Positions 34,044 through 46,538 of a stretch of DNA of 64,000 nucleotides are shown here, in pieces. The position numbers were made by a program, and so were the translations under genes. The notes beneath the pieces are model-generated. The model saw only the letters and a list, made by a program, of their open reading frames with translations. It was not told where the DNA came from and searched no databases. The stretch is from Armigeres subalbatus (Eukaryota; Arthropoda; Insecta; Diptera; Culicidae): the NCBI RefSeq assembly GCF_024139115.2, contig NC_085140.1, forward strand, positions 235,168,371 to 235,232,370, given 5' to 3'. Numbering within the stretch: position 1 is the stretch's first letter; every line of letters begins with the position of its first letter.

Positions 34044-36879
34044 AATAAAAAGTATATGTGACCGCATTTAATTTTGAAGGAAAGTCTTTTTACTTCGATG
34101 AGATGCGTCGACTTTGTATCTAAGCGTGACACTAGAAAAAAGCGCTAAACCTAAAAGTGCTAAAAATAAGCTAAATAAAACAATTAAGACAAACAAGAAA
34201 AATAAGACAAATAAGACAAGATAGACAAAATAAAACAAAAAAGACAAATAAGACAAAAAAAAACAAATAAGATAAATAGGATAAATAAGAAATAGGATAA
34301 AACGAATATGACAAACAAGGCAAATAAGACAAATACGGAAAATAAACCAAAAAAGAAAATAAGTAAAATAAGATAAGTTCCAGGATTTTTTCCGGAAGTT
34401 CCTTCAGGATTTTATCCCGAAGTTCCTCCAGGAATTCTTCCTGAAGTTCCTCCAGAGGTACCTCCAGGAATTCCTCCGGAAGATCCTCCAGGAATTCCTC
34501 CGGAAGATCCTCCAGGAATTCCTCCGAAAGTTCCTCCAGGAATTCCTCCGAAAGTTCCTCCAGGAATTCCTCCGGAAGTTCCTCTAGGAGTTCCTCCAGA
34601 AGTTCCTCCAGGAATTCCTCCGGAAGTTCCTCCAGGAATTCCTCCGGAAGTTCCTCCAGGAATTCCTCCGGAAGTTCCTCCAGGAATTCCTCCGGACGTT
34701 CCTCCAGGAATTCCTCCGGAAGTTCCTCCAGGAATTCCTCCGGAAGTTCCTCCAGGAATTCCTCCGGAAGTTCCTCCAGGAATTCCTCCGGAAGTTCCTC
34801 CAGGAATTCCTCCGGAAGTTCCTCCAGGAATGAAGTTCCTCCAGGAATTCCTCCGGACGTTCCTCCAGGAATTCCTCCGGACGTTCCTCCAGGAATTCCT
34901 CCGGAAGTTCCTCCAGGAGTTCCTCCAGGAATTCCTCCGGAAGTTCCTCCAGGAATTCCTCCGGAAGTTCCTCCAGGAATTCCTCCGGAAGTTCCTCCAG
35001 GAATTCCTCCGGAAGTTCCTCCAGGAATTCCTCCGGAAGTTCCTCCAGGAATTCCTCCGGAAGTTCCTCCAGGAATTCCTCCGGAAGTTCCTCCAGGAAT
35101 TCCTCCGGAAGTTCCTCCAGGAATTCCTCCGGAAGTTCCTCCAGGAATTCCTCCAGAAGTTACTCCAAGAATTCTCTCGGAAGTTCCTCCAGGAATTCCA
35201 CCGGAGGTACCTTCAGGAATTCCACCGGAAGTTCCTCCAGGAATTCCACCGGAAGTTCCTCCAGGAATTCCACCGGAAGTTCCTCCAGGAATTCCACCGG
35301 AAGTTCCTCCAGGAATTCCTCCGGAAGTTCCTCCAGGAATTCCTCCGGAAGTTCCTCCAGGAATTCCTCCGGAAGTTCCTCCAGGAATTCCTCTGGAAGT
35401 TCCTCCAGGAATTCCTCTGGAAGTTCCTCCAGGAATTCCTCTGGAAGTTCCTCCAGGAATTCCTCCGGAAGTTCCTCTAGGAATTCCTCCGGAAGTTTCT
35501 CCAGGAAATCCTCCGGAAGTTTCTCCAGGAATTCCTCCGGAAATTCCTCCAGGATTTCCTCCGGAAGTTCCTCCAGGAATTCAGTTCCTTTAGGAATTCC
35601 TCCAGAAGTTCCTTTAGGAATTCCTCCGGAAGTTCCTTCAGAAATTTCTGGTGGAATTCCTGGAGGAACTTCCGGAGGAATTCCTGGAGGAACTTCCGGA
35701 GGAATTCCTGGAGGAACGTCCGGAGGAATTCCTGGAGGAACTTCCGGAGGAATTCCTGGAGGAATTCCTGGAGGAACTTCCGGAGGAATTCCTGGAGAAA
35801 CTTCCGGAGGAATTCCTGGAGAAACTTCCGGAGGAATTCCTATAGGAACTTCCAGAGGAATTCCTCGAGGAACTTCCAGAGGAATTCCTCGAGGAACTTC
35901 CGGAGGAATTCCTGGAGGAACTTCCGGAGGAATTCCTGGAGGAACTTTCGGAGGAATTCCTGGAGGAACTCCCGGAGGAATTCCTGGAGGAACTTCCGGA
36001 GGAATTCCTGGAGGAACTTCCGGAGGAATTCCTGGATGAACTTCCGGAGGAATTCCTGGATGAACTTCCGGAGGAATTCCTGGAGGAACTTCCGGAGGAA
36101 TTCCTGGAGGAACTTTCGGAGGAATTCCTGGAGGAACTCCCGGAGGAATTCCTGGAGGAACTTCCGGAGGAATTCCTGGAGGAACTTCCGGAGGAATTCC
36201 TGGATGAACTTCCGGAGGAATTCCTGGATGAACTTCCGGAGGAATTCCTGGAGGAACTTCCGGAGGAACTTCCGGAGGAATTCCTGGAGGAACTTCCGGA
36301 GGAATTTCTGGAGGAACTTCTGGAGGAACTCCTGGAGGAACTTCCGGAGGAATTCCTGGAGGAACTTTCGGAGGAATTCCTGGAGGAACTTTCGGAGGAA
36401 TTCCTGGAGGATCTTCCGGAGGAATTCCTGGAGGATCTTCCGGAGGAATTCCTGGAGGATCTTCCTGAGGAATTCCTGGAGGTACCTCTGGAGGAACTTC
36501 AGGAAGAATTCCTGGAGGAACTTCGGGATAAAATCCTGAAGGAACTTCCGGAATAAATCCTGGAACTTATCTTATTTTACTTATTTTCTTTTTTGGTTTA
36601 TTTTCCGTATTTGTCTTATTTGCCATGTTTGTCATATTCGTTTTATCCTATTTCTTATTATTCCTATTTATCTTATTTGTCTTTTTTGTCTTTTTTGTTT
36701 TATTTTGTCTATCTTGTCTTTTTTGTCTTATTTGTCTTAATTGTTTTATTTAGCTTATTTTTAGCACTTTTAGGTTTAGCGCTTTTTTCTAGTGTCACGC
36801 TAGATACAAAGTCGACGCATCTCATCGAAGTAAAAAGACTTTCCTTCAAAATTAAATGCGGTCACATATACTTTTTATT
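34044..36879. mobile_element. Foldback-like 2.8-kb palindrome built from 24-bp repeats
   Basis: The outer ~330 bp of each arm is the same non-tandem sequence in opposite orientation: 34044-34380 begins AATAAAAAGTATATGTGACC, and its complement ends at 36879. Inside, the left arm is a tandem array of a 24-bp unit, TTCCTCCAGGAATTCC plus TCCGGAAG; the right arm is the same array inverted. Variant units next to the boundaries also match as mirror images, for example the GAGGTACCTCCAGG and CGGAAGATCCTCC variants near 34460-34510 and 36415-36490. So one arm was made from the other. The turning point lies around 35580-35650. The arrays are open in several frames only because 24 is a multiple of 3; the resulting peptides are not genes. 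Long tandem-repeat arms recall Drosophila FB elements. No target duplication was identified. Confidence 0.8.
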
Positions 36880-39110
36880 TCTTTTGGGAATTCCTCCGGG
36901 AATTCCTCTGGGAATTCCTCCGGGAATTCCTCTGGGAATTCCTCCGAATTACCTCCGAATTCCTCTGAATTCTCCGAATTCCTCCGAGAATTCCTCTGGG
37001 AATTCCTCCGGGAATTCCTCCGGGAATTCCTCTGGGAATTCCTCCGGGAATTACTCTGGGAATTCCTCAGGGAATTACTCTGGGAATTCCTCAGGGAATT
37101 TCTCTGGGAATTCCTCTTGGAATTTTTCCGGGAATTCCTCTGGGAATTCTTCTGGGAATTTCTCCGGGAATTCCTCCGGGAATTACTCCGGGAATTCCTC
37201 TGGGAATTCCTCCGGGAATTCCTCTGGGAATCCCTCCGGGAATTCCTCCGGGAATTCCTCTGGGAATTCCTCCAGGAATTCCTCTGGGAGTTCCCCTGGG
37301 AATTCTTCTGGGAATTCCTCTGGGAATTCTTCTGGGAATTCCTCCGGGAATTCTTCTGGGAATTCCTCCGAATTCTTCTGAATTCCTCCGAATTCCTCTG
37401 GGAATTCCTCCGAATTCCTCTGAATTCCTCCGAATTCCTCTGGGAATTCCTCCGAATTCCTCTGGGAATTCCTCCGGAATTCCTGGGAATTCCTCCGAAT
37501 TCCTCTGGGGATTCCTCCCATTCCTCCGGGAATTCCTCTGGGAATTCCTCCGGGAATTCCTCCGGGAATTCCTCCGGAAATTCCTCTGGGAATTCCTCCG
37601 GGAATTCCTCTGGGAATTCCTCCGGGAATTCCCGAAGAAATTTCCGGAGGAATTCCCGGAGAAACTCCCGGAGGAATTTCCGAAGATATTTCCGGAGGAA
37701 TTCCCGAAGGAATTTCCGGAGGAATTTTTGAAGGAATTTCCGGACCGAAGGAATTTCCGGAGGAATTCCCGACGGAATTTCCGAAGGAATTCCCGAAGGA
37801 ATTTCTGGAAGAATTCCCGAAGGTATTTCTGGAGGAATTCCCGAAGGAATTTCCGGAGGAATTCTCGAAGGAATTTCCGGAAGAATTCCCGAAGAAATTT
37901 CCGGAGGAATTCCCGAAGGAATTTCGGGAAGAATTCCCGAAGGAATTCCCGGAGGAATTCCCGAAGGAGTTCCCGGAGAAATTCCCGAGGGATTTTCCGG
38001 AGGAATTCCCGAAGGATTTCTTCCTTCCTGAAAACATTCTTGGAAGAATTCATGGAGTAATTTTCGGATAATTTAATTTAGTCCCGGAGGAATTCCAGGA
38101 GGATTTTTTTGGAAATTCTGATACAATTTCCCAAGGAATTTTTGGGATATTCTCGAATCAATTCCTTTGAGCAATTGTCCAGAAATTCCTCCAAGAATTT
38201 CCCAGGGAATTCCTCAAAGAATTCCTCCAATTAGTCCTCGGAGAATTCCTCCAGAAATTCTTCCAATACTCTTCCCAAGATTTCTTCCAAGAATTCCTCC
38301 AGGAATGTCTCAAGGAATTCCTCCGGGATTACTTCGAGGAATTCCTCCGAGTATACCTCGAGGCATTCCTCCGGGATTACCTCCAAAAATTCCTCCCGGA
38401 ATTCCTTCAGAAATTTCTCCAGAAATACCTCCAGGAATTCTTCCTGGGAGTATTCCCGGTTTGCTGGGGGTATTCCTGGAGAAATTTTTAGGGGAATCTT
38501 CAGAGAAAATTCTCGGAGGAAGAATTTCTCCACTAATTGCCCCCGGGATTCGTCCACTAATTGATCCAGGAGCTCTCCCAGAAATAGTTCTATTAATGGC
38601 TTCAGGAATTCCTCCATCATTTGCTTCAGGAATTTCTCCAGGAACTCCTTCAGGGCTTGTTCCAATAATTGCTCCGGAAATTCCTTTTAAAATTAGTCCG
38701 GGAATTACTCTAGGCATTTCTGCGGGAATTTCTCCAACAATTCCTTCAGGATATTCTTCAGAAATTCCGTCACTAATTGCTTCTATTACCTAGGACTTCG
38801 TTCAAGGACTCATCCACTTATTCCTCAAAAAAAATTTCCACTTATTGCTCTAGGAATTTATCCAGCACTCCTCCGTGATTTCATCCAGAAATTTCTCCAG
38901 GGTTTCTTCAAGGAACTCCTCCAGGAATAGGTCACCTAATTGCTTCAGGAAATTCTCCACTAATTGCCTCAAGAAATCCTCCAGCACTTCTCTAGGATCA
39001 GGATCTAGGATCTCGGATCAGGAATTAATCCAGGCATTCTTTCCGAAACTCCTCCTGAAACTATTGTGGGAATTTCTCCAGGAATGCTACCTCTAAAATT
39101 AACCTAATCT
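36880..39110. repeat. Strand-switching GGAATTCC minisatellite blocks
   Basis: From 36888 to about 37630 the array is GGGAATTCCTCY, a 12-bp unit. From about 37630 to 38045 the complement-type unit dominates (GAAGGAATTTCCGGAGGAATTCCC). After a short break the pyrimidine-rich type returns in a much more degenerate form from about 38170 to 39110. Divergence increases left to right. All blocks share the GGAATTCC core, so they probably come from the same ancestral unit as the palindrome to the left. The long frames across them (up to about 320 codons) are by-products of the period. Confidence 0.85.
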
Positions 39111-42100
39111 AAAATTTCTCCCAGAAGTTTATCTGGAAGCTCAACGACTACACTGGCATATGGGACAAACTAAAAGGTTTTTTGTTTTTATTTTTTAATT
39201 AAATAAATATTCGTATTGAACGGTCACAATAAGAATGAGAAATATGACAATTACAGGTTCAAATTTGAAAATGACTAAAATCCATGTGGAACTGATATGC
39301 GATCGTAGGCGATGTTCATCAATAGATGATTGCGGTAGCCGTAGCGTGGACTCCATTTTTCCATTTGTGTCTGAGAAGTTGGAGGAATAATTGAGTCAAA
39401 AAAAACCGGGTGTGAGTTGTGAGTCAATATGGTAAGAAAGCATTGCTCGAACTAGAGAAGTCAGTAAAATCCAACTTTGGAGTGGGCTGGTCAATGGTCG
39501 CCTTTGGATCCAGGCTCGTCAAGAAACAAAAACCAAACTGTTTAGGGAATTGGTCGGTGATTTGTTTATTATGTTATTCGAGCTGAACAAATATTCAATT
39601 ATTCAATACAGATGCTCTTGCTCAGTAAAATAGTCCATGGTTTTCATCGTACCCTTGCTTTGAAAATGTTTACTCGTATAATATAATGAGATAAGAACTA
39701 GCAATTAGTAACTGCACTAATTGATTCGTTTTTCATCGATCCACAAGATTTTTGTTTTGGAATAATTTGCGCTTGGTCATTTGAAGTCATGATTTTGTTC
39801 GAGCTGCGAGGAGTTTTTCTATATGTCACGAGCAATCAATTGGAATACAGAAGAAGTCATCGTTGCCAGAAGTTGCCATCGCTGCTGTAAAACAGTGTAG
39901 TACCAGGAGTCACTCGATGAACTGCCGATAGCCGATCCCGACAAGGGAACGGAAGTGAAGCCGCGACGGCTTTACCTCAAATAGAGCTGGATACAAAATC
40001 TGCAAAAAGATTTAGATTGAAACACAGCAGAATATCGCGGCTATGGCAGCTCCAGAAGACCGGTGGCACTGCCTTTACGAAAAAAGCTACCAATGAATCG
40101 AATCTATTCCGTTCACCGATGGGCATAACGAAAATGATTCACAAAGTCGGTTGCGAATAAAGCAGCTCTCAGACACCATGAAGCTTTTGCGTTTGGTACT
40201 GTATTTGCTCCGCTTGACTCGCAACACCACCAAATCGACTAACGAATGAACACAGAAAATATTTTGTTTTTCGCCTACTGTTTTTAATTGTCAAAATTCC
40301 TTTGGTAATAAATCGAAATTTTCCTTGACCGTTTTCCTTGAGAACTGCATACTAAGCTTAAGTAGGGAGAGGAAGGAAGTGTTGATGTGGTACTTACTTA
40401 ACGAGAGGCCACCGACTTAGCGACACCCTCATAAGTACCACGGAGTTGGATAATGAGGAAGGTATCCGTTGGGCAGGATTTGCCTGTAGCTGGCAATGTA
40501 ACCGTGGTAAATCTTACTCCGTAACACACCACGTAAAGGTGTCTAACCAGCGTTACGGGTCGATTTCTGCAAATCCTGAAAGAGACACAAACTATGATGT
40601 CAAATATCATCCAATTCGTATAGCTACGTCACTACCACTACGTTACCTTTGAGTAACCCGATTGGGCTGCAGCTTAGAGTTTTTTCATTCCCAAAGATAA
40701 TCTTGCCATGTACCAAAAGGACCGTTATTCACATCAATCTGATGTCCGTAGTGAAAATGCATAAACGGGATTGATTGGTTCTGATTTTTTTCACTAGGTG
40801 TGACAAGAATTGAAATTTTCTTGAGTTTCAATTAAATCGACAAATTGCTGGAGATTTTTCGAGTCGATTGGCATTTCTATATCATTGTTAACCGAGAAAT
40901 TGCAGTGGCTCGTATCAGCACTCAGCAGTTTAACGCTCTTTCAACTGATTTCCCGTACCCATCAACACATAGGTCGGCGGATCCCACGATTTTACTTCCT
41001 ATACAAAGGAATGCATAATTAGAGCTTTTTCGTCTTGCAAATGGCAAATAAATCGGTTCTTTTCAAAACCACCATTTTATATGATTTTTTATGGAAATAG
41101 CTTTTTTTTCTTAGAAAAATCTGCCCCTATTTCTAATTTGTGCCCAATCGGACATGGTTAGTTGTATCTCTCTTCGGTCAATGTTTTGAGATCATCTGAA
41201 TTTTTGAAAGATATCACTTACGCTTAGTAGGTTTTTGAGTCTCAGGCATGTCTTGAGACTTTGGACTTTTCTAAAAAAAAATAACCCTTATATGCGCGAA
41301 AATATGTTTAATGTTAATGATTTCAATGGTTATCTACGTTAAAAATATTTCCGACGATCGCCTTGCGCCTTAAAGGGTCAAGTTTGATTGAACTCTTATT
41401 TGGTATAGGGTCATAGTTTTGGCTAATCTAATTTTCATTGGCATCCTTTTTTGTACTAACCATTAATAAACGCCAATAAGCAGCACAAGTAGCATACTAA
41501 AACCAACAATGTACCGTAAGGACGAGACCATAATTGTTTGAAAATACATTAGCTACCGGAATTGTTTGAAGTCCTATCCACCTGATTCTCTGTACAATTT
41601 TGCAAGATCTACTCAACTAAATAGAAGCAGCAGTAGCTACTCATGCTTATGCAAATCTGTTTTGTACGAAATATTTTGAATTCAAATTTCGAGAGCTGTG
41701 GCTTTCAAATACAGAATATATACATAAGTTTTCAACCACTACTGGGCGGTGTGAAAGCATGTCACCCAAATACGAACAAGAACCGTAATTGGAGCAGTTT
41801 GAAATGTGCAGGCAAAAATAGTGCGCAATCTACATATGGTGAGAACCACTCCACTATCAAACAGTTTAGATTACCACATCAATCATAAGTTTTTCAATTC
41901 CATCAATGAAACTGTACACCGTTGTTGCTGTGAGTATTGTAGTGCTAGATCATATAAGATCCATTTTAAATATAAAAATGCTGAAAATTAAATCGGGTTA
42001 TGTGGAATTTTCGTTTTTCAAAGAAATGTCTTCTTGAAACCTTTAATGCTGAACTTTGATTTTCCACATCTAATCCAAACCAGCCTCGGTGTACAATATC

Positions 42101-43528
42101 TCAACAGTCACAAAGAAGTGGACCAACCAACCAACAACGATGAGAGCGAGTGACCGCCGCCGGCTGCTGGTTGTCGTGTTAGTAGGTACATAGTTGATTG
42201 CCTCCACCTTCCATAGGTATCAACTCTCATACTGGTTCGCATCACCCACCCGTCCGTCGCGTCGATGTCGCTCAATTGCACCGCCCGGTCGCGTTCGGTT
42301 TGATTGGCCAGCTTGCGTCGTCGTTCGTCCGTCCGTCCGGTCGGTGATACACTTTGGTGACCGCGTAGCCGTATGTTACCGGCGCTCGTTCGTATATCGG
42401 TCACTTGGCCTAGACACACCATGCTATAGAATAGAGGATTCGTTGTATGGAGAGAGAAAAAACGCGATTCAACCGGCCAGTCACGTCGAGGCTTTTATCT
42501 GCAGCATCACTGGGTGACAGTTACGGGCAGATGAATTGGCACAACCCTGTGCAGATTGTGGATAAATATTTGATTATAAGTTTAGCCTGCTTTATGCAAG
42601 CAATTAAATTATATTCTGGATGGATAAAACATGAACTCCAAAATCCAGAGTCATTATTGATTCAGTATCCCCTATGAACTGTATAATATCATGTCCGAGT
42701 GCAGTTGTTAAGGTAACAACGTATATTTCAGACCAGTTCTGGATTTTTCATTAACCTATGGATTATAGCTACTTATTGGTTGAGTTGATTGATTTTACCA
42801 ATCTGTCTTTATGATTGTCGCATATCCAGTTGACCGTATTAAGATTGGCGTACAACTTGCGATGATTTCTAAATGTTTCCAGGTGATACAATATAACATA
42901 CATTGTTATATTGTTGTAAACACACGAAAGAGACAAAATATACTTAAAAAGCAAAATCCACCTTATAACATTTCCCAGAGATTTTTCCTTCCGTATTTCA
43001 TGGGCAGTTCTTTAACCAATTTACGGTGGGCATGCACCAGGCAAGCATTGTGTAATTTTTATCAGTTCTTGGGACGGTGAAGCTGAACAATTAGTAACTC
43101 GTTAGATCGTGCACTTATAACCCTTGTTGCTTCTGCCAAATAAGCGTGATCCTTCATATTAAAGATTTTATAAATTTTGATTTTGACACATCGTTTGGTA
43201 TTCCGAACAAACTGCTTGTTTAGACATGTTGTAGTCCTTAACAATCTTGTTTTTATATTTTGAAATGATTCTTTGGCCTGGGGCACAGAATCTGTGCTGT
43301 GGTTAAATCTAAATTAACATAATTACGATGCAAATATTACAGTTTTTATGAGACTGTGCAGGTTTGTGATGGGAAGGTTATGGTTAAACGTTATGATTTT
43401 TTGTTTAATAAATTAGAATTTCGTTTGTCATTGTCATTGTTGATTATCGCTAAATTTATTTTAAAAATGGCAAAAGTTGCATCCAAGAAACAGTGCATAA
43501 CATAAACAATTTAAGTTTCTGTATATTC
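39111..43528. other. Non-coding stretch without recognisable elements
   Basis: Frames are short and lack motifs. The part from 42120 to 42420 is distinctly GC- and CpG-richer than its surroundings, with CGTCCGTCCGTCC-type runs, and could be an exon, promoter or leader of something. No splice-linked frame could be built. I see no terminal inverted repeats and no long arrays. Confidence 0.45.
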
Positions 43529-43818
43529 GGGGCACCCTTAGCCGTGCGGTAAGACGCGCGGCTACAAAGCAAGACCATGGTGAGGTTGGCTGGGTTTGAT
43601 TCCCGGTGCCGGTCTAGACAATTTTCGGATTGGAAATTGTCTCGACTTCCCTGGACATCAAAGTATCATCGTGCTAGCCTCATGATATACGAATGCAAAA
43701 ATGGTAACCTGGCTTAGAAACCTCGCAGTTAATAACTGTGGAAGTGCTTAATGAACACTAAGCTGCGAGGCGGCTCTGTCCCAGTGTGGGGATGTAATGC
43801 TAATAGGAAGAAGAAGAA
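43529..43818 (+). mobile_element. tRNA-derived SINE (Feilai-like), copy 1
   Basis: The head is tRNA-like: an A-box region TTAGCCGTGCGGTAAGAC near 43538 and a B-box GGTTTGATTCC at 43593-43603 form the internal RNA polymerase III promoter. The body is followed by a (GAA)n-rich tail. The second copy at 52185-52474 in the opposite strand has the same ends. The name Feilai, an abundant Aedes SINE, comes from memory. No clear target duplication is visible here. Confidence 0.85.
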
Positions 43819-43903
43819 AAATAGAGGGGGCGATTATACATAAAGTTGTGACAAAACGTTCTATGCTAAGACAATGTAACAATAAAACGAGACTTAGTTA
43901 ATT

Positions 43904-43944
43904 CCTTGATGAAGGTACAATATACATATGTAACCGAAACGTCG
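43904..43944 (+). other. Degenerate hammerhead-like core motif
   Basis: TTGATGA, then an imperfect GGTAC...GTAACC stem, then GAAAC resembles the hammerhead ribozyme core (CUGAUGA...GAAA) found in Penelope-like and other retroelements. The first core base is T instead of C, and I see no convincing stems I and III. It may be a relic of a retroelement end. Confidence 0.2.
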
Positions 43945-44499
43945 GAGAAAAACGTAAACCCCGTTTTTGAGCAGAAGAAGACTTAAAGGCCATGATCTTA
44001 AATATCACCATCATAGTCCATCTCTCTTAGTATCATTATACTTGCATTGCATATGCAGCATATGATATGCTCTATGCTGTATATGTACGCTGGGATATGA
44101 ATACTCTGAAGTAGTGCGTAACGGTTACAATCCGGTCATATTGCCAGGCTCGGTAAAACACTGAAACTGACAATATGACGTCCCTAACCTCGAATCCCAA
44201 GGTTACCACACTGTGCTCTAGTTCTTACAATTCTTGTTAATACTTATGAGTGATGTTTGGAAGAGCATGGAACGAATATAATTTGCGTTTAGATGGCCCA
44301 TCGTTTCCTCTCTTGGATGGAGTCAATGGAGTTAATTATAAAAACGTAACTCAATATTAGGCTGGTTTCGAAGCCGACGACATGAATCTTCAAGCTCCAG
44401 AATTAGGAAAGCTGATTAATTAATTAGGAACGAAGTGGATACGAATTTGGTGGATCTGCTGAACCCTCTGACTGATAAGAGCTCTGTGAAAAGGTGAGA

Positions 44500-46460
44500 T
44501 TCAGAAATGCCAAAACACAATGAAATCAGATCTCTGCACAAAAACGAATTCGGAATTCATAAGAAGATGCAACAGTGGAGTGAAAGAGAAGAATGCAGCA
44601 TGGGCGAGACTGCTGCAACACCGCACGAGGGCGAACGAGGCACGATATAAACGGGCGCGGAGCAGACAAAACTCGATTTTCCGGAGGAAAAAGCGCCAGC
44701 AGGAAGATCGAGACCGGGAAGAGACGGAGCAACTGTACCACGCTAATAACACACGAAAGTTCTAAGAGAAATTAAACCGTTCACGTAAGGGTTACAGTCT
44801 GATACGTTTAAGGACATAAACGGGAAACTTCTTACGAACGACCGTGAGGTGATCCAAAGGTGGCGGCAGTACTACGAAGAACACCTGAATGGCGATGTGG
44901 CAGACGAAGAGCGCGGTATGGTGATGGACCTAGGAGAACGCGCGCAGGACATAATTTTACCGGCTCCGGATCTCCAGGAAATCCAGGAGGAGATTGGCCG
45001 GCTGAAGAACAACAAAGCCCCTGGGGTTGACCAACTACCAGGAGAGCTATTTAATCACGGTGGTGAGGCACTGACTAGAGCGCTGCACTGTGTCATCACC
45101 AAGATTTGGGAGGAGGAAGTTTTGGCGCAGGAGTGGATGGAAGGTGTCGTGTGTCCCATCTCAAAAAGGGCGATAAGCTGGATTGTAGCAACTACCGCGC
45201 AATCACATTGCTGAACGCCGCCTACAAGGTACTTATGCTGTCGACTAGCACCAATTGCAAGGAAGTTCGTGGGGCAGTACCAGGCGGGTTTTATGGGCGA
45301 ACGCTCCACCACGGACCAGGTGTTCGCCATTTGCCAAGTACTGCAGAAATGCCGCGAATACAACGTGTCCACACATCATCTATTCATCGACTTCAAAGCC
45401 GCATATGATACAATAGATCGGGACCAGTTATGGCAGCTATTGCACGAACACGGATTTCCGGATAAACTGACACGGTTGATCAAAGCGACGATGGATCGGG
45501 TGATGTGCGTAGTTCGAGTTTCAGGGGCATTCTCAAGTCCCTTCGAAACCCGCAGAGGGTTACGGCAAGGTGATGGTCATTCGTGGCAGCTATTCAACAT
45601 CGCTGTGGAAGGGGTTATACGAAGAGCAGGGATTAACACGAGTGGTACAATTTTCAATAAGTCCGTCCAGCTATTTGGCTTCGCCGACGACATAGATATT
45701 ATGGCACGTAACTTTGAGAAGATGGAGGAAGCCTACATCAGACTGAAGAGGGAAGCCAAGCGGATCGGGCTAGTCATCAACACGTCGAAGACGAAGTACA
45801 TGATAGGAAGAGGTTCAAGAGAAGACAATGTGAGCCACCCACCGCGAGTTTGCATCGGTGGTGACGAAATCGAGGTGGTTGAAGAATTTGTGTACTTGGG
45901 TGACCTCCGATAACGATACCAGCAGACAAATTAGAAGTCGCATAGTGGCTGGAAATCGTACGTACTTTAGACTCCGCAAGACGCTTCGGTCGAATAGAGT
46001 TGGCCGCCATACCAAACTGACTATCTACAAAACGCTTATTACACCGGTAGTTTTCTACGGACACGAGACCTGGACGATGCTCGTGGAGGACCAACTCACA
46101 CTTGGAGTTTTCGAAAGGAAAGTGCTGCGTACTATCTATGGTGGGGTGCACATGGTGAAATGAACCACGAGTTGCACGAGCTGCGTTCACACCGCGAAAA
46201 TCGGACGACTGTGGTGGGCCGGGCACGTAGCCAGAATGTTGGACAGTAACCCGGTGAAAATGGTTCTCGACAACGATCCGACGGGCACAAGAAGGCGAGG
46301 TGCGCAGCGGGCAAGGTGTATCGATCAGGTAAAAGATGACTTGCGGACCCTCCGTAGACTGCGTGGTTGGCGACGTGTAGCCATGGACGGAACCGAATGG
46401 AAAAGACTCTTATATACCGCACAGGTCACTTCTGCCTTAGTCTGAATAAATAAAAATAAT
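44500..46460 (+). mobile_element. 5'-truncated non-LTR retrotransposon with decayed RT
   Basis: The region holds the linker after an endonuclease, a complete but broken RT region and a C-terminal domain. It ends in an AATAAATAAAAATAATGAAAAAAA tail-like segment around 46445-46470. The endonuclease itself is missing. A deleted relative is at 31460-31812 on the other strand. Flanking duplications were not found. The clade is not fixed; it is one of the mosquito families with an FADDIDI RT core. Confidence 0.75.
44520..46445 (+). pseudogene. Non-LTR reverse transcriptase, frameshifted
   Basis: The linker (44520-44765) is rich in arginine: KEKNAAWARLLQHRTR and RRKKRQQEDR. The RT follows in pieces. 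44849-45214 has NNKAPGVDQLPGELF. 45106-45408 has the short KKGDKLDCSNYRAITLLN segment. 45269-45913 has YQAGFMGERSTTDQVF, LFIDFKAAYDTIDR, RRGLRQGDG, FADDIDIM and INTSKTKYM. 45858-46163 has the post-RT region with YGHETWT, and 46236-46445 the last domain with RGAQRARC and GWRRVAMDGTEW. The catalytic FADD is intact, but at least four frameshifts and a stop after 44765 prevent expression. Length from the linker on fits other members. Confidence 0.78.
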
Positions 46461-46538
46461 GAAAAAAAATAAGGCAATTTCAATCAAATAAGACGATTTT
46501 GTAACAGTTCATTTTTCACTACTCTCGGGAAGGTTGCG

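Noticed and set aside
34830..35480. 216-codon leucine/phenylalanine/glutamine-rich protein
   Set aside because: An 8-residue peptide repeat produced by a 24-bp DNA repeat; similar peptides arise in other frames and on the other strand.
36880..39110. CRISPR-like array
   Set aside because: Units are contiguous and degenerate with no spacers, and the genome is eukaryotic.
31970..40580. Shared CGATTTCTGCAAAT.CTGAAAG at about 31975 and 40562
   Set aside because: Only about 22 bases match with no extension on either side; it may be chance or a very short relic.
43538..43610. A functional tRNA gene
   Set aside because: A- and B-boxes belong to the SINE head; the cloverleaf is not complete and the same sequence recurs at 52.4 kb.
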